NCBI GenBank assembly: GCA_019614645.1
Contig: JABWDB010000004.1
Coordinates: forward strand, 248,001 to 312,000
Reading direction: 5' to 3'
Length of the DNA: 64,000 nucleotides
Source of the DNA: Stratiolaelaps scimitus
Taxonomy: Eukaryota > Arthropoda > Arachnida > Mesostigmata > Laelapidae
Each line of letters begins with the position of its first letter. Position 1 is the stretch's first letter. A program made the translations under genes and the position numbers. Below are positions 24,366 through 39,400 of the stretch, one piece after another. Under the pieces are notes generated by a model that was given only the letters and a program-made list of their open reading frames with translations, was not told the DNA's origin and ran no database searches.

Positions 24366-27300
24366 AAAGAATTGAATTGTTTTGCTCCGGCAACGGCCAG
24401 AGAATGCAGACAAATATAGTAGGGTACGTACACAAAAGAATGTTGGCGTTTTCGAGCAGGAAGTCAAGGTGGTCAAACATGGCCTTTTGATTTGTGCGTC
24501 CCGTTCGACAGAAATAGCATAGGAATCGGCAGCACGATACGACCATCTGTGACGTGTCCTTCTCATCACTCTTCTCACCCTGCGATGGCTGCGTCTGTGC
24601 TCGCTTTCCCAGCGTGTTTACCATGACGTCCATGACGTTCTCGTGGACGCGCAGGATTCGGATGAGGTCAGGATGCTGGAAGAACACACGATTTCGCACC
24701 AGCGACCAGGAGGATACGCGCATGATCTCTTCCTCCTCGGGAGACATCTGAACCGGAAGTAGCGCGCGAATTTTGGTCAGGTTTCCGAAGAGGCCGATCA
24801 CGTCGTCGTTGCTTTTTTCTGAGATGATATAGGTCTTGTCCAAGGAGTTGATCAGCTGCAACAACAAGAACAACAACAACATATGCTGTGAATCGATTCA
24901 TTTTTGAGAACAGCACCAATAATCACTTACGTATCAATATCGCACAGCAAATATAGTATCTCTGGTACAGGGATAACCTTATATATATATAATATATATA
25001 TAGAATTTTTATTTTTTTTTTTTAATTTTTAAAAATATAAGGTTGTATTTTGATCTAGTTATGTGATTTATTCAAACATACAGTAGTTAGGAATTTCTAG
25101 GGGTTGTATTTAGGTTGTATTGATTTCATATTGTTGTGTATCGTAATATGCATATCGACATCGTTTTCAACTGCAAACCTATCTTATTCTAAACGGAGAT
25201 TAATGCATTACCCAACTGTCGACTTGCCACCGCCTACCCCTGCGTACGTAACGATCTGATATGACGGAAAACAAGCAACGAAAGCTTCTTCAAAAGTTTC
25301 TCACCTCTCCTACAGCGTTGTAGATGCGGAGTAGAAGCTCAAACATCTGCCGGATGACGTGATGATTTTCAATTTCGCTCTTTTGAGCCCAAGCGACAAC
25401 GTTCTTCGATACTTTCTTCATGAAGAGCTCCTCAAGCAACACTGGCTTTTCTGGCTCCGGCTCGGTGTCTGGCTGTTCGTCTTGCGTCGTCGATTTGACA
25501 AATTTCACAATTTTCATAAGTTTTTGGCCGATCGACGACTTTCTGGCGGCCGCGTCGTCCTCGGACAGCTCGCCTCCGCCCTCCTCCTCGGCTACGCAGA
25601 CCTTTAAACGATAGACCATGTCATCATGAAGCTCAACAAGCTGTGAGCGGATGTCCTCCCCGCAGGGGCATTCTTCGCCAGACTCCTCATCGAGGTTCTT
25701 GAAATTCAGAACAGTTCGCATCTGCTCTCGAGGGTTGCAGCGGAATTCCCTGGTCTTCTTAGCGGCAACAGATGACGGCAGATCGGACTGTTTAATCTCA
25801 ATGTAACGTCGCAGTTGGTCGGCCTGAAGATCACTGACGAACTGTTCAGTGAAAGCAATGTAAGCCTCGATTCTGTGGCGCAACTGGAGATCGAGTAGGT
25901 GATGAAGAACTAAGCACATCTGAAGCTTGACACCTTCCGCGATGGTCATATCTGCAAATTCCGAGAGCAGACAGAGAGATGCCCTTAAGCCAAAAGCTGC
26001 CCGATACAAAAACGCTACCTGTCCAGAACGCTGTGGAAGCTAATTACGAGTCCGTAAACTCTCAAATGCGGCATCATTTTTAAAAAAATTCACTCCTTCC
26101 CCAAAAAGCTTACCTTCCACTTACTCACCTATAAGCCCAACCTTTTTGGGGATCTCGCCTATTGGCGGAACCTCAGTAATTTCACGATCGGGTTCCTCTA
26201 CCTCGCCGAAGACATCGGGATCAAGAAGTTTAAGTAGGCAAGCCAGATCAGCATCATCGAAAAGGCCCGTGACCAGGAGTTTGTCAGCCAACTTCAACAG
26301 CGGCACGAAAAGGTTCTCGTTGCTGCCTCCGATGGGGTCCCGGTTTGGCTTGGAGTCCTTTCGGACGGCGTCGGCAAGGCCCTCCATCACAAACTGGCGA
26401 AGTGCATCATGAGGGAACGTTGGCGTATATAGGTCCTTGATAGAGTCGACGGTTTCACTAATCGCGGTAATGTTGTGAGTGATGTTATCATATGTGAAAC
26501 GGGACAATAGGCAAAAATTATAATCGACTGGTTAGAAATCGCTTTGCGATATCCACTACACTTTGATCTTAGTCAACTACTGCTGCTTCGATACGATGTA
26601 TTTTACACATAAAGGGAAAATATACTGCTGATCGATGTGTTCAGACTTAGCTTTCGTCTACACGTGTTGTGTAGTGTTTCAGTGCCATGGAACGTCATCA
26701 TTTTGAGTCATGCCAGTCATAAAACTGGACTACCCCTTTGACAAAAGAAGAGGCCCTTCTATATATATATATAGGTATAATTAATGCTGACTCCGTAAGC
26801 AAGTTGAGTAGGAACTCATATAACATAACACGATACATAGCTAGATACATACGATACGTCAGAGAAGGTGAGTGCCGGCCTAATGGAGACACACTGCAGC
26901 GTCTGGAACGAATGCGCCGTAATGGGATCTTCGTAGAGCTCTTTGACCTGCGTGCCGAGCGGGATGATAAACTCGTTCTGCGTCAGCGACATCGAATACG
27001 CGTGAAACTCGAGATGGAGAGCTATCAGCAAGTTGGTAAAGCCGCACCGCAGCGGCCCGGATAGATACGCTGAACGAATGGCGTACATCAGCTGTTTCTC
27101 GTCGACGTGATTGCAGATAATGTGTGCGGCACGCTGGTTTCCTTGATAGCAGAGCGCCTCGTACAACGCTAGCGAACCGGCATGGAAGTTCAGCAGCCGT
27201 TCGTGTTCGATCAGCTCAAGGACGTCGATGCAACGGTCCTCTTCGGGTATGTGTACGGCTAGCATGGACACGTGATCTTCCACGATAATGGACCATCCTC

Positions 27301-30300
27301 GAATCTCTGAGAGTCGAAGCGCGTGCGGTCGCAGATTGTAGTTTGGCACTCGAGCCCACGAGAATGGCTGGAGACATTGAACGCGTAGCCGAGGCGGGCA
27401 TAGAGGTTGTAGACTTTTGGCAGTTGTCTTCAGAAGAGCTGCTGATAGAGGAAGTGTAGATGGGGTCCTCCCTAGCTCGAACTGGAAGACCTCCTTTGTC
27501 GTCGCCTCGAAGAACACGGCCGGGAATAGCTTTGTGCTGTGCTCCATCTGCAGCAGATTAGGAGACGCATCATGTGTCTTGTTAGCCTGACAGTTGTTAG
27601 CTGTCTGCAAAGCAGTTGTACACTGCGGTTGTATCAGATCTTAGCTTAGTCCTCACTTTCGCGTGTAGGATCTTAATCGTTCATCATTTGGTTCCGGCGT
27701 CCGCCGGGCATACCAATACTGCGCTAACCACACAAGACGGTGACATATTTCTACTATACGTATATTTGTATGTATAAGTGAAGCTTGCTGGCGAAGACAT
27801 GAAGGCATATCTGTATCGGACCTATGCAATCACACGAGTATTCCTCAACTTAAACACTCGATTCGTACCTTGAAGCGAGTTTTAGTCGGCTTTCCATCAG
27901 CTGTGAAGGTAAGGTAACCTGTGGAAACATCGATATGGCAACCGACGTACATGCCTTGATTTGATGCCCCACGAGAAGAACCCTCGCCGGAGGCCATCTG
28001 GATCTCCTGCAGGAGCTGGCCGGCGCATACCATGTAGCAGTTCTTTCGCTCAAGGCTAGAATTCGAGTTCGTATAGAGGAAAACTGTCTTAAAACATGCG
28101 ACATGCAGCAAACCCAATACTGATAACTTATCATTCTGTAGCCAACGTCAGTTGTGGCACATGATTACATTAGCGATACAGTATGAGGGCATGATTTTTA
28201 ACATGTCAGACGGGACGACCCCAGCATTGTATTCCATTAATTATTATTAAGTGATGATTTGTACAGATTAAAGAAGTCGACGGGTATCTAAGGCTAAGAT
28301 CGAGTAGGGCACAACGCTAGTGCATCGCTCGCCGACGACACGATACTACAACAGTCAGCACTTTCTCGTTGTTATTTCGTTTGATTCAATATTAAAATGA
28401 AAGTCTCGATAGTAGAATTAGTCCAGCAAACGCGGAGCATAAATTTGCATAAAAACAACAAGGCCGCTTACATTTCCTGGACACTTCCATCCTCTCCAAA
28501 TCCATGATATGCCACCTTGCGAATCTTCTGCAGATCAAACCCTGAAATCGTTGGCAGAAAGAGCCGACTATATAACTTGTTGTAACGTTTTACTTTTGTT
28601 TGATTGACTAATTGATTGATTATTGCGCTTAATCAGATCTTAGCTTAATCCTCACTTCTGCGTGTAGGAATCTTAATCCTTCATCATTTCTAGCCAGTCT
28701 CAATACACAGGCAAAACTTGCTATCGTACAAAGGATCACGCATGATCACGCAATAGGCAAACCTTTGGCGTAGTATTTGTACGCTGTGGTGATCCATCCT
28801 ATGTAGACGTGCTGAGGATCTTGGCCAGGCATGATACGGCATCCGTAGAAGTATTCATGGGCCATTTCTAGATGTCGCGGATCAAGCTGGTTTCCACCTT
28901 CCTCGTGTGGGATAGGTGCGTGAGCCATTGACTGACGCCGGGTGCTACCCTGACGCGATACTTGACCAGGGACCTGTCCTGGAACAGCCAACTGTCCAGC
29001 GGCTGACCCGGTCGCGGATCCTGCTGCTGTCATCAACACAGAAACAAGGCGAGGTAATCATTAATTTCTACTTAGTTTTTCCATGTGACATAAGGAAGAG
29101 ACAAACGAACGCGTCTGGATTGCATACTGCTTCGGGCAGACCGAAGAACATTCAAGCACAATAGACAAAACTCGTAACCCCGTACACGGTGAATGTCCTC
29201 GAATTGATGGCTCTCTGATCGTCACCGTCGGCTGTGGACTGAGAGTTGTCGGAGGAGCGGGCTCCATCATGGGGATGTCCTTGCTGCGCGAGAAGAACTT
29301 GAACGGGCTCTTTCCGCGAGCCTTCTTGTCGTGCGGATCCTGACCCTTGGCGCGCAGCTCTAATTCGCTCATCGATGGCACCATCACGTGTTCCGGCGAG
29401 CCGGGTTTGTCCCCGGCGCCTGGAACACCCAGCGCAGCATGATCGAACGATGCTGTCTTCGTGAGTGCACCAGATCTTATGGACTTTCTGCGCGGAGGTG
29501 GGCCCTTGGGCAGGACGGGCGAATCTGATCCCGGGCCTTCGGCTGCGTCCTCAGAATACGCACGTTGGAGGTCTGCACACACGAGTGAGATTTTGTAACG
29601 AAATACATAAACACATACACTATTAGTGAAACACAAAATAGCAGTACTAAGTGAGGCATGTGTCCGTATGTGTTTGCGTTCTCTTGAATGGAAAGGTCGC
29701 ATTGTAAGCTATAATATCCTATATATGTATGTTTTGCCATTGTTTGACGATAGCGGGGTGATAGCAATGCACGAATTTAAAGACCATCAGCTCACAATTG
29801 CTAATACGCTAGAGGGGGAGTGAGAAATTTATAGCAAGCTCACCTAGACCGGTAAACATGTTCATGTTCTACACAGAACCAAACCTATAGAATTCGAATT
29901 GATAACAAACGAAGTAATTAGCTAATATGTAACCTTTCACGTCGGACATGCTGAAGCCGCTCTGCAGCATGTGTTGCTCCAGATTGCCAGGAGGTCTAGG
30001 GTCTTGTTGGCGTTGTGGTCTGCCACGCGGGTCCATCTGGAACATGACTTCGTGCTTCTGGCGAGTTCGCATTTCTTCCCACTGCTGCTCCTTAGCCGTT
30101 GCACTAAGTTTAATTTCATATCGAACAAGGTACAAGTTAGAGCAGCCTCTCCCTAATCATCATAATAATAGAATCTCATATGGAATAACGTAGACATCAT
30201 ATTATGTGCGCTTTAATATATATAATAATTAGTGACGCAATTAGGGACCAGGGTCGATTAATCTGTCCACTTAATAAGCTCAAATATTGACGCTTGTCAC

Positions 30301-32471
30301 GTAGGGAAACATAGGTCAGCTCAAACAATTTTCGGTTTCAATCTGCCGGAGTCCGCTACATGTATAGTCTGCCAAGGAAGTTCTAAATAGTGTTATATGA
30401 ATATCATATATACATTTGCATAGGCTTACTTTTGCCCTTGAAATTCTACTCACTCAATAAATTCATCGTGGCACTGAATCGGCAGGCTGAGACGTAGGAA
30501 CTCATAGTTCACCTTCTCCACAGACTCGAACAGCTTGTGAGTAATCTTGATAGCTGGAGGCGCTTCACCTCTGCAAGAGAATAACGAGGATACGTACGCA
30601 ATTTTACTGCGAGATCGCCGAATCGGTTTACCCGTCATTTAGTCCACTCGCAGCATGGCACGTAGCTATCGAAAATCAATTCAATCGACTATCGAAAAGC
30701 AGATACCGTTAGAAATAGCGCCATACGTACGCCGGGGGAATCCTCGTGACGTCGATGTTGCTGACCTCCGATTCGTCAAAGTTGAGAAAGATGGGGTCAT
30801 CCTTGTTGTACCACATACTCAGCTGTCGATTCATGTTGACGCAGAACGGCTGGTAGCCCTCCTGCAGCCCGCACGTGGTGAAGTAGCGTAGCTGGTTGAC
30901 ATCGTGACCCCAGACTACGCGGCATTTCTGGCCAGTTCCAAGTGTGTACGCGGGAACGTAACCGATATCGCCAGGGATCTCGGTGAACGCCGCCTCACCG
31001 CCGAGCGCGTCGAGGAGGAGCTCGCCATTGAGCGAGAATGAAATCGTCTTGTCGTGCAGGTCCAGCATACATCCGATGACATCGCCGACGGCCCATTGTC
31101 GACCGTACGCTTCCGAACCTCCGCCCGTGTTCTTCTGACCTAACAGGCCATCGTACGCGAACGAGTTCTCGTCACCCCCAAGGTCGCACGAAGGCAGAAA
31201 GTTCACTGTCGCCCAGCCGACCTTCATCAGGCCTGCTGTCAACACCTCGAATTCAAAATACCATTTGCCCGACGATACAGCGTACTGTTTCTCGGCACGA
31301 AGTGTCCGTGCGTTGACCTTCGTCAAAGCGGCGTCCTTGCTTAGGCCTTGTTGTTCAGTGTCGCCTGCTGGCGGTTCCAGGACGTAGCCGTACGCCAGCA
31401 GCGTCTTCACCGTTTCAGCGGCCGTATCCCTGTTCGCCTTCTTGATTGTGGCGTCGACAAACTTATAAGGCACGAGATGAGGGCTGCGACGAGTTTGGAA
31501 ATCCTCGATGAGGCCGTATGTCCAGCCCTGCTGAATGCGTTCGCGAGACCACACATTGTGGGTGTTCTCTGCCAGCAGATCGACCAGGTTATCCATTTTC
31601 GTATTAAGTGTAATCTGCGACAGGTCGAGAGGTGCTGGCTTGTAGCCGTTCGGCTGCATGTAAGGGCTAGAATCGAAGGCAAATCAGGTATCACGTGCTT
31701 GTTGAGATTGTCATGTGAATATTGTGAAAGTTTCTTTGAATTAGCATGAACCAAACAAAATCATGGAGAACGATGCATCCAGGACAGCTTCGAAGGCTTG
31801 TGTCGCCTTGAGATACGACTCCCCGCCGATTTCCCGCCCGTGTTACATGTCGAATTACATTACCGATAGGGTGAACGAAGCAAATGCACTTACTCGTTAT
31901 GAAGCTTAATCGTTCGAATTCTGCCCGGCGGTTGGTCCATCGAAATGTGGTAGCCCAGAGCAACAATGGTCCTGTCGACATATGAGTCATATAAGACATT
32001 CGTTCAGTTCGAACAATGCATGTAAGAACACGACATATAGAAAGAGAGAGCGCCTATAGTGGTGATTTTGCTCAAAGATACTTGTACAAATAATTGTTAA
32101 CACACATACACGAAATGAGTGCGGGGTTATTTAGCGAGTTACTCACTTGAGGGTCTGAAGGGCCAGCATGATATCATAGCGTTTCTCGGCCGGGGGCAGA
32201 CGAACAAATGGAACCAGACAGGGATGAAGCCATTCGTCAGCGTCCTTCTCGGCACCCCAGCACCAGCCTTCGTCGATCTTACGCATTGACCATACCTCGT
32301 GGATGTTCTCCGCTAATTTGTCTCGGACTTGCTCGATAAATGCCGCCAACATCACCTGTGGCAGATCGGCCGTGCAGGCACGGGCAATGGGGAATTTAGA
32401 TAATCTTATATAAATCAATTTTCCGGGCTGAACCACAACCAAGATTTAACGTCCATGGTACTGCATATACA

Positions 32472-32505
<34 letters not shown>

Positions 32506-35500
32506 AAATCCGTAACATCAATCAGTGCCAGTGTATGAAGTCATCATGATTCGTATTACAGGTTAAGTGCATTGCATGAACTCACACATTTGCAGTTACA
32601 ATTGTAGAAGATGCTAAAGGAATATGCTGAACTAAATTAGTGGTTAAATTCGAAATTGGTTCCCTATGCACTACAATTATCGTACGATTATCCAATTACC
32701 GTAGCTGTATCGACAGGTTGCGGCACGAACGCCACGTCAGCAAGCGATGGCTCAGCTGTCGGCCCCTGATAAATGCCCTTGAAAAGGTCGCCAAAAACGA
32801 AACATGGTTCCACCGTGAGGGCTTGCTGGGGAAGCAACACCTCGCATAAGGCGGAGTACCCCTCTGGTGGACCGTAGCGGAGACGCCCTTGGTCACCACC
32901 CAACAAGAAACGGCAACTGAAAATATCGAAATTCATAAGAATAACATTTTCATAGTTATATCATTGTATTTCGTAAATGAGTCCTTATTAGGTATTGTCT
33001 TATTGGGCAAAATAGTTGTATTTCTTTACAATAGAAGTTCTTGTAGTTCTAGACGTTCTTCTCTTGATGGTAAAAAGAAAAACACTTCTAAACATTGGAA
33101 AGCCCCACTAGACGTGTACCAATCATATTAATGATAATCATGTCGCTCTGTAAAAACTAATCATCCACGTTGTCTATGAACACACCTCATAGGGATCGCA
33201 CGTTTAGAAAGTCGTTTGACCGACTAGGCTCACATTACGAAAATCATTTGTGTTCGTTACTCACCTGACCTTGGCCGAAAACGATATTACAGGATGGAAC
33301 AGCCCATCAAGATTGAAGTCCCGGAAGCACCCTTTGACCTTTCGTCCATTAACAGTGAAACTAATTACGGGCACGTTGAGATCAAGTATACAGCCTATAA
33401 CGTCTCCTTTTTTTATCAGAGGCGTGTCATCCACCTGGTGTACCACGTTCTCTCTGCCTGCTGTCCACAGACTGCGACCATCGAACGCATAGGAGAATAA
33501 ATCATCACCGACTCCATTGCCACCCCATTTCAAGCCGCCTCCAGGATAGGGAACATAGCCGGCAGTCGATGCCCAGCCTATACGTAGGTAGGGTTGGAGG
33601 TGTGAAATCGTTTCCTGATGATCGACCTGCGCCTCGAAGTACCAGCGTCGAAACATGCCAGAATTGTCCACCTTGCTCACGTAGATGTTGGGTCGCATAC
33701 TGGTGACATGATCGACAAGCTTCGTCTGAAGTAGAAGGTCACGGCCGGGAAGTAGGTTGTCGCAGATGTTGTTCTGTGAAGAACGTACCGCGATTCCGTT
33801 GCCAGTAACGCAAAGCGAACACAGGACATCAAGGACCTTGGGGTCGCGTCCGTGTTTCTCCAGAAGTGAGATAATGACCTTAATGTGGTCGGCCTTCATG
33901 ATATTTAAGGCTTCGGGCGAATCAATCAGCACACAATGAAGTACATCCAGCATACCTAAAAACAGTGTATTTCAAAGTGATTGGAACGAACTGCAGTAAA
34001 AGACAGCGTGCAATTCGAAGGCATCGCTTATGCATTAGCGATATTTCATTGGCCACATATACGAAAACGACAAACATCTATTTGGTCGGTTCGATGGTAG
34101 CTCAACGCTATCGGGAATTTTAAACTTCTCACATATGACTCGAGTGAGCTATTGTGTGGGCATTGTGTTTCTGTTAAACAAAATACGTTTACGTCATAGC
34201 AACATCAGGTCCCAACGAACCTCCAACGGGCTTGGGACACCGACGCTTACGGACAGTTTACACTATAGTATTTAGTTAAATTAGAAGGTTAGATTTTATT
34301 GGTCAAATTTGGGTCCTTGATGATTTGTGCCATATATCTATATGTGATATGTGCGGCAGTTGTCGTTGATCGCCATTATATTGCACTATTATCATTGATT
34401 CTCTGTAATCTTGACTACAATGACGGTTTACCTTCACTAGCCTGTTGGCTGCCCAAGCGTCCAAAGAGCCAGTCAAGCCTCTGTGGCTGTGCAAACTGAG
34501 CGCAGTTCGTGTGATTGCCTTTGATAATACACGCGAGCAGCTGATAGAGATAGCCAGAGATTTCTTCCCAGTTGGGTCCGCCCTCGCCAGATAGGATCTC
34601 CTGCATGGCCGCATCGTCGCCTCCCGCAACTTCGAACTGCCCCGTCGTGATGGCGTTGATCTTGTCGATCGTGTCTAGCGTCAGGGTCAGAATGCCCTGC
34701 AACCATTTACGTACGTATAAAGAGTTGCACGGATAATTGGTGAGAAACAACTAGAATATTATCCACAATTGGCCACCCGTTGCAGCTTGAGACAAGCTGA
34801 CGATCTCATAGCACATACTCAATGTGATTCGACAGGGTGGCATCGAATTTAGTAAAAGTCAACGAAAGAGTTTCGGCTATTTTAGAAGGTCTATTACATC
34901 AGGGATGAGAGCTCACCTCTTCTTGGAATAGATCTTGACGATTTCGAAGGGCCTTGAGTTTTGCTTGCTTTTCTTCGTGCTCTGAAAGTATATAGTAACA
35001 CCATATCAGGGAGTTCGAAATTCACTGCTCAATAATAAACATTGAGAACTTGCATTTGTGGCAGTGAACGTATTCTCACCAATGTCGTCGTCAGGCTGAA
35101 CGAAGTAATTGATGAGATCCTCAAAACAAAGGTTCATCTCGTCCTGGTCGAACGTCTCTAGCGCTTTGGCGCCTTGCGTGTACATTTCATCCAAACTCCT
35201 AAAAAAGGGGGGCGGGATCACAACCACGGACCTGTGTCAGCTGCATGCTCCTCTACAGTTTGAAAACCCAAGCGGGTTCTCACTCAAAACCACTCATTCA
35301 TATACACCGGCTTTTCCTTCCAATAGTTATTTCCAAGTTCCGGCTTTTCCTTCCAAGTTATTTTAGAATATTTAATACTCGATTTGTATTATATAGCATA
35401 TCCCTACTAATATAAGGAATTGTTGGAACTACAAGGCCAACACCCGTTGAGCTCCCGGTAGCTAACGTGTGGCCATTCCGAGTCCACCCACCTGTCCCCA

Positions 35501-36173
35501 CTGGTGTCCAGGCAAAAAAAGAAACATATTCATGCGAAACGCCAGAACAGCGATTGATGCTTACGCGATAAATTTCGTGAACAAAGAGCCACACTTTCGA
35601 ATGACTCTGGCGGTTCGGGCCTCCTCAACCTGAGCCCTGGAGAACTCCAATCCGTCGTCCATTTTTCCTTCTTCTGACATGATCACCTGCTTCTCCTCAA
35701 CTTTTCCAACGCCTCTCTTCTTCGTCTCGTACGTCTATATCAGTATATATATAATATATATATATATATGAGGTAATTAGTGACCTCGATTTGACGAACT
35801 TTTCTTATTCATATTATTATTATATAGGTATCTGTAGAAGACTGAAATTAATGAGTGTGGTAAATTAAGAAAAAAATATACCTAATAGATACTGCACGTA
35901 GTTACAGAAGACCGTAGCCGTCACACACTAAGCTTCCCATCACGGAGATTAAATAAGCGGGCTCTGGCTTTTGGAGCCTGTGATAGCGACCTTACAAAGA
36001 CCCATCCTTCCGGCAAGGCACAGACCGAGAGGTTAAGCATCTGTCTCCGATACGGGGGGGGGCTGGCTCAAATCTTGTGGTGGGAGACTTAACCGTTATA
36101 AATCACAGTCTTCTCTAGTATATACGTGTTATTCTCCAATTTATGATATCATGGTTCACGGCAATCAACAATG

Positions 36174-36216
<43 letters not shown>

Positions 36217-36399
36217 TTCTACCAGGCATGTATAACCATCATAATCATAATCAAATGTTTATTCTCGGAACTGCAATATGCATACATATGCTTAAGTTCT
36301 TGGTACAAAAAAATAAAAAGGTTGTAAAAAAAAACCATTTGTTTACTGTCAGACTACAAATGTAAATTAGTTCTCGCCGAAAACGAATATAAGAAATAC

Positions 36400-36430
<31 letters not shown>

Positions 36431-39400
36431 CGACTCGTCTAGTAACCTTCAGTACTTGCGGCTGTGTAGCAGCAACAATGACACCGCCGCCAACTCTCAC
36501 CTTGTACGACAGCCACAGTCCGGTCTCCTGATGCTGAATGAACATCGTCGTGTCGCCGTATTTGATGAGAGGAACTCCGAGTACCTCCTCTTCTTTTTCA
36601 TCGATTTGTACTTTCTTATCGTCTTTCTCCTTACGCAACCAGAATGCTGTTGCTTGAAGTGTAGCCTTTTCGGGTGGCACCAAGCACACCTCCTTGTCAT
36701 CATTGAATGCTAGATACTGACCTGTTCGAATACCGGGGCGAGAGATAAGGCGCAGATATCAGCATCGTTTGTATATTGACACCATTGTGTTCGTTAACGA
36801 TATGTGATTATGTTGGCCATTTCTATTAATATATACGTTTTCTCAGGTTTACGTATATGGCAATGTCACCGGGGGTAAAAGCAATTGGCCGTATGCACCG
36901 TGATATAGACGAAAGCGATTCTTCTGTACCGTTCTCGATCTAGGCAATATAATGTGTGCGTGCGTTGGCATATCTCATCATTGCAAGCTGGCTTTATTTC
37001 GTAGGTATGTGCCACCCAGCCAGAAATACGTTTTTAATGGTTGAAAATACCATTGATTTTGCATAGAAGCTCGATAAAAGGGGGGTCACTTTCAGTACCA
37101 TCGTTTGCAGGCATCGTGTGCGGGGTCATGTCAAGTCATCAGTGATAAACGAATTGCGCTACATACGTCCGATAAGCTCTGATGCTTGGACTCCCTGAGC
37201 ATAACAACATCTGGTAGGCTAGCCATACGCAGACCTGTTGTGATGTGGTGTATTCTTAAAGGGTTCTCCCAGTTGACGAAAGCGCCGGCCCACTTCGTTC
37301 GGACCAGCTCAAGCCTCCAGAGAGAGCGGGCCTGATTGAGGACGGCACCGCCTTCGTATACCACAATGCTGCAATGTTGAAATAGCAGTGAACTCCATTA
37401 TAAATTAACGCTAATTGCTAATTTGTTCACTCACGCCAAATGGGTGAATCATGGGCGAAAGCTGATAGTAGGACCCATTGCTGCAACAAAAGGGATTTTT
37501 TCTCTGAGAAAATAATAACGACCACAATGAAGCTGTCTGTCCATCTCATCATATATATATATGCACATATTGTTCGAGCTCGATCGAACGAATCCTATAT
37601 AGAAACAGTTCGTACTTCTGACCAACTTCCGCACTCCAGTTCTGCGGGATAGTCAGGCATTCGTCGCCCGAATGGTAGAATCGTATAACTTCACCGCCAA
37701 ACACGTAACCGACACTCTTTGTACGCGAGGCCCCGGTGCCGAACGGGGCCACAGGCCAATGTGTCAGGTGGAACGACGCGTTCACGATTGTGTTTTCGCC
37801 TTCTTTGGCAGTGTGCTACACACAGACAAACGAAATAGTCAACGAAAGCATTAAATAAAGCAGACCTAACCGAATGAGGAAACATAAAACATACGCATTC
37901 AAGGAACACTGACACAGAGGAACTTGTCAATAGCGGCAATAGGGTGCTGGGCCTAGAGGGCGGGATCAGTTTTCTCGGAGATGTCCACTTATACGAACAC
38001 GTATTTAATCGCTGAATTAATCAATATGCAAAGAATACTTCGAGATCGGCCAAAAGTCACTTTTATCATAATATTTTCATTTAGCTTCTTCGTATAAAAC
38101 CTTCTAAAATGATTCGTGATATGGTTTACAAGTCAACATGTCATCTCAGACCCCACATCCATGGTTAGGTCATCATTGTATCATCTCACATGTTCCTATG
38201 AACGAGGATAAATTGCACTATTTCTAGGGTGAACAGAATATCACAACAAAAATGAGTAGCTTGAAAATCTCTAGGGAAAAGTCCTATGCGCCCGGACCGA
38301 TCGATGACCGCTTACGCTACATAGTTCCTTGCTGTGGTGCTGCCATCTCGTTTCTAACGGAGCACAATTATATTCCTACGCAATAAATTAATGGACTGTC
38401 AACGTTTCCGCTACGTGCTCGCGATACTCACCAGGTACCTCTCGGTGGCTACCGATACAAGAATGAGATCGTCTCCGACTCGAACCTTCTCTCCTTCTGA
38501 TCGCTGTTTCGATGCAGGATGAATTGTCCACCAGCACGCTTCGCCTGATCAGGAAAACAGCGAGTGCAACAGTAAAGGGTCAGCAGATTGAGTGCACCCG
38601 AACGGACAAAAACACACGTTGACAATAATTGTTACGGGATCAAGTCTATTTGATCTTGAGCATCTGAAACATTCGCGAGCGTTGAGGTACCGTATCCGGG
38701 CACAGTGTGGGTGGGGATCGTGATGACAGCCACTCTGACTATAAACGCAACTGCCCAGTGAGAACTGTCAACAAGAGGTCATCAGTAGATCGAAGCAAAA
38801 TTGCTCAGTCTGCGCTGGAGATTGAACGTGGGACCTCATCGGATATGATGAACCCCGTGCGCTCCCCTTCCGGCCACAGCGGCAATCAATACGAGATCTT
38901 CCCAATTATCAAGAAAACGAGATCGGCGATTCGTTCGATGACTTAACGAGTGGTCCATAGTGCTGCGTTTAATCTTCTAAAAAACTCGTTAGTATTCATC
39001 AGCGTGACGTATCGTGTTCATGCTCGATTGACTTCTATCTACGTCGAGATTTCCACCACACAACAACGTGAAACACAGGAAGCTGAACGAAGGCGTAGCC
39101 TTTCTGAAAGTCAGTGACAACGCGCTCGAGGGTAACGAGTGATTCAAGGCGCGACAGAAAACTAGTCATATAAAGTTCTAAGAAAAAAAAAATATATATA
39201 TATATTATGTTTAAGGGTTATAAAGCGCTTTGCGAAGCACCATACATAAAGTGGAAAGCAAACCATCATGCATAGTGAACGAGGAGTCATGCAACCCGGC
39301 GCTCGAAACAGCCCTGAAAGTAGGTCGTATGTCTCGCTGAAAGCCTTATGCGAACGGTGCCTATCGGCCTCAGCATTTAATAGTCATTCGCATGACTATT

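Noticed and set aside
38707..38946. 79-codon plus-strand open frame (starts [20 protein letters not shown])
   Set aside because: It overlaps a tRNA-like relic on the other strand and has no splice support; read as repeat-derived.
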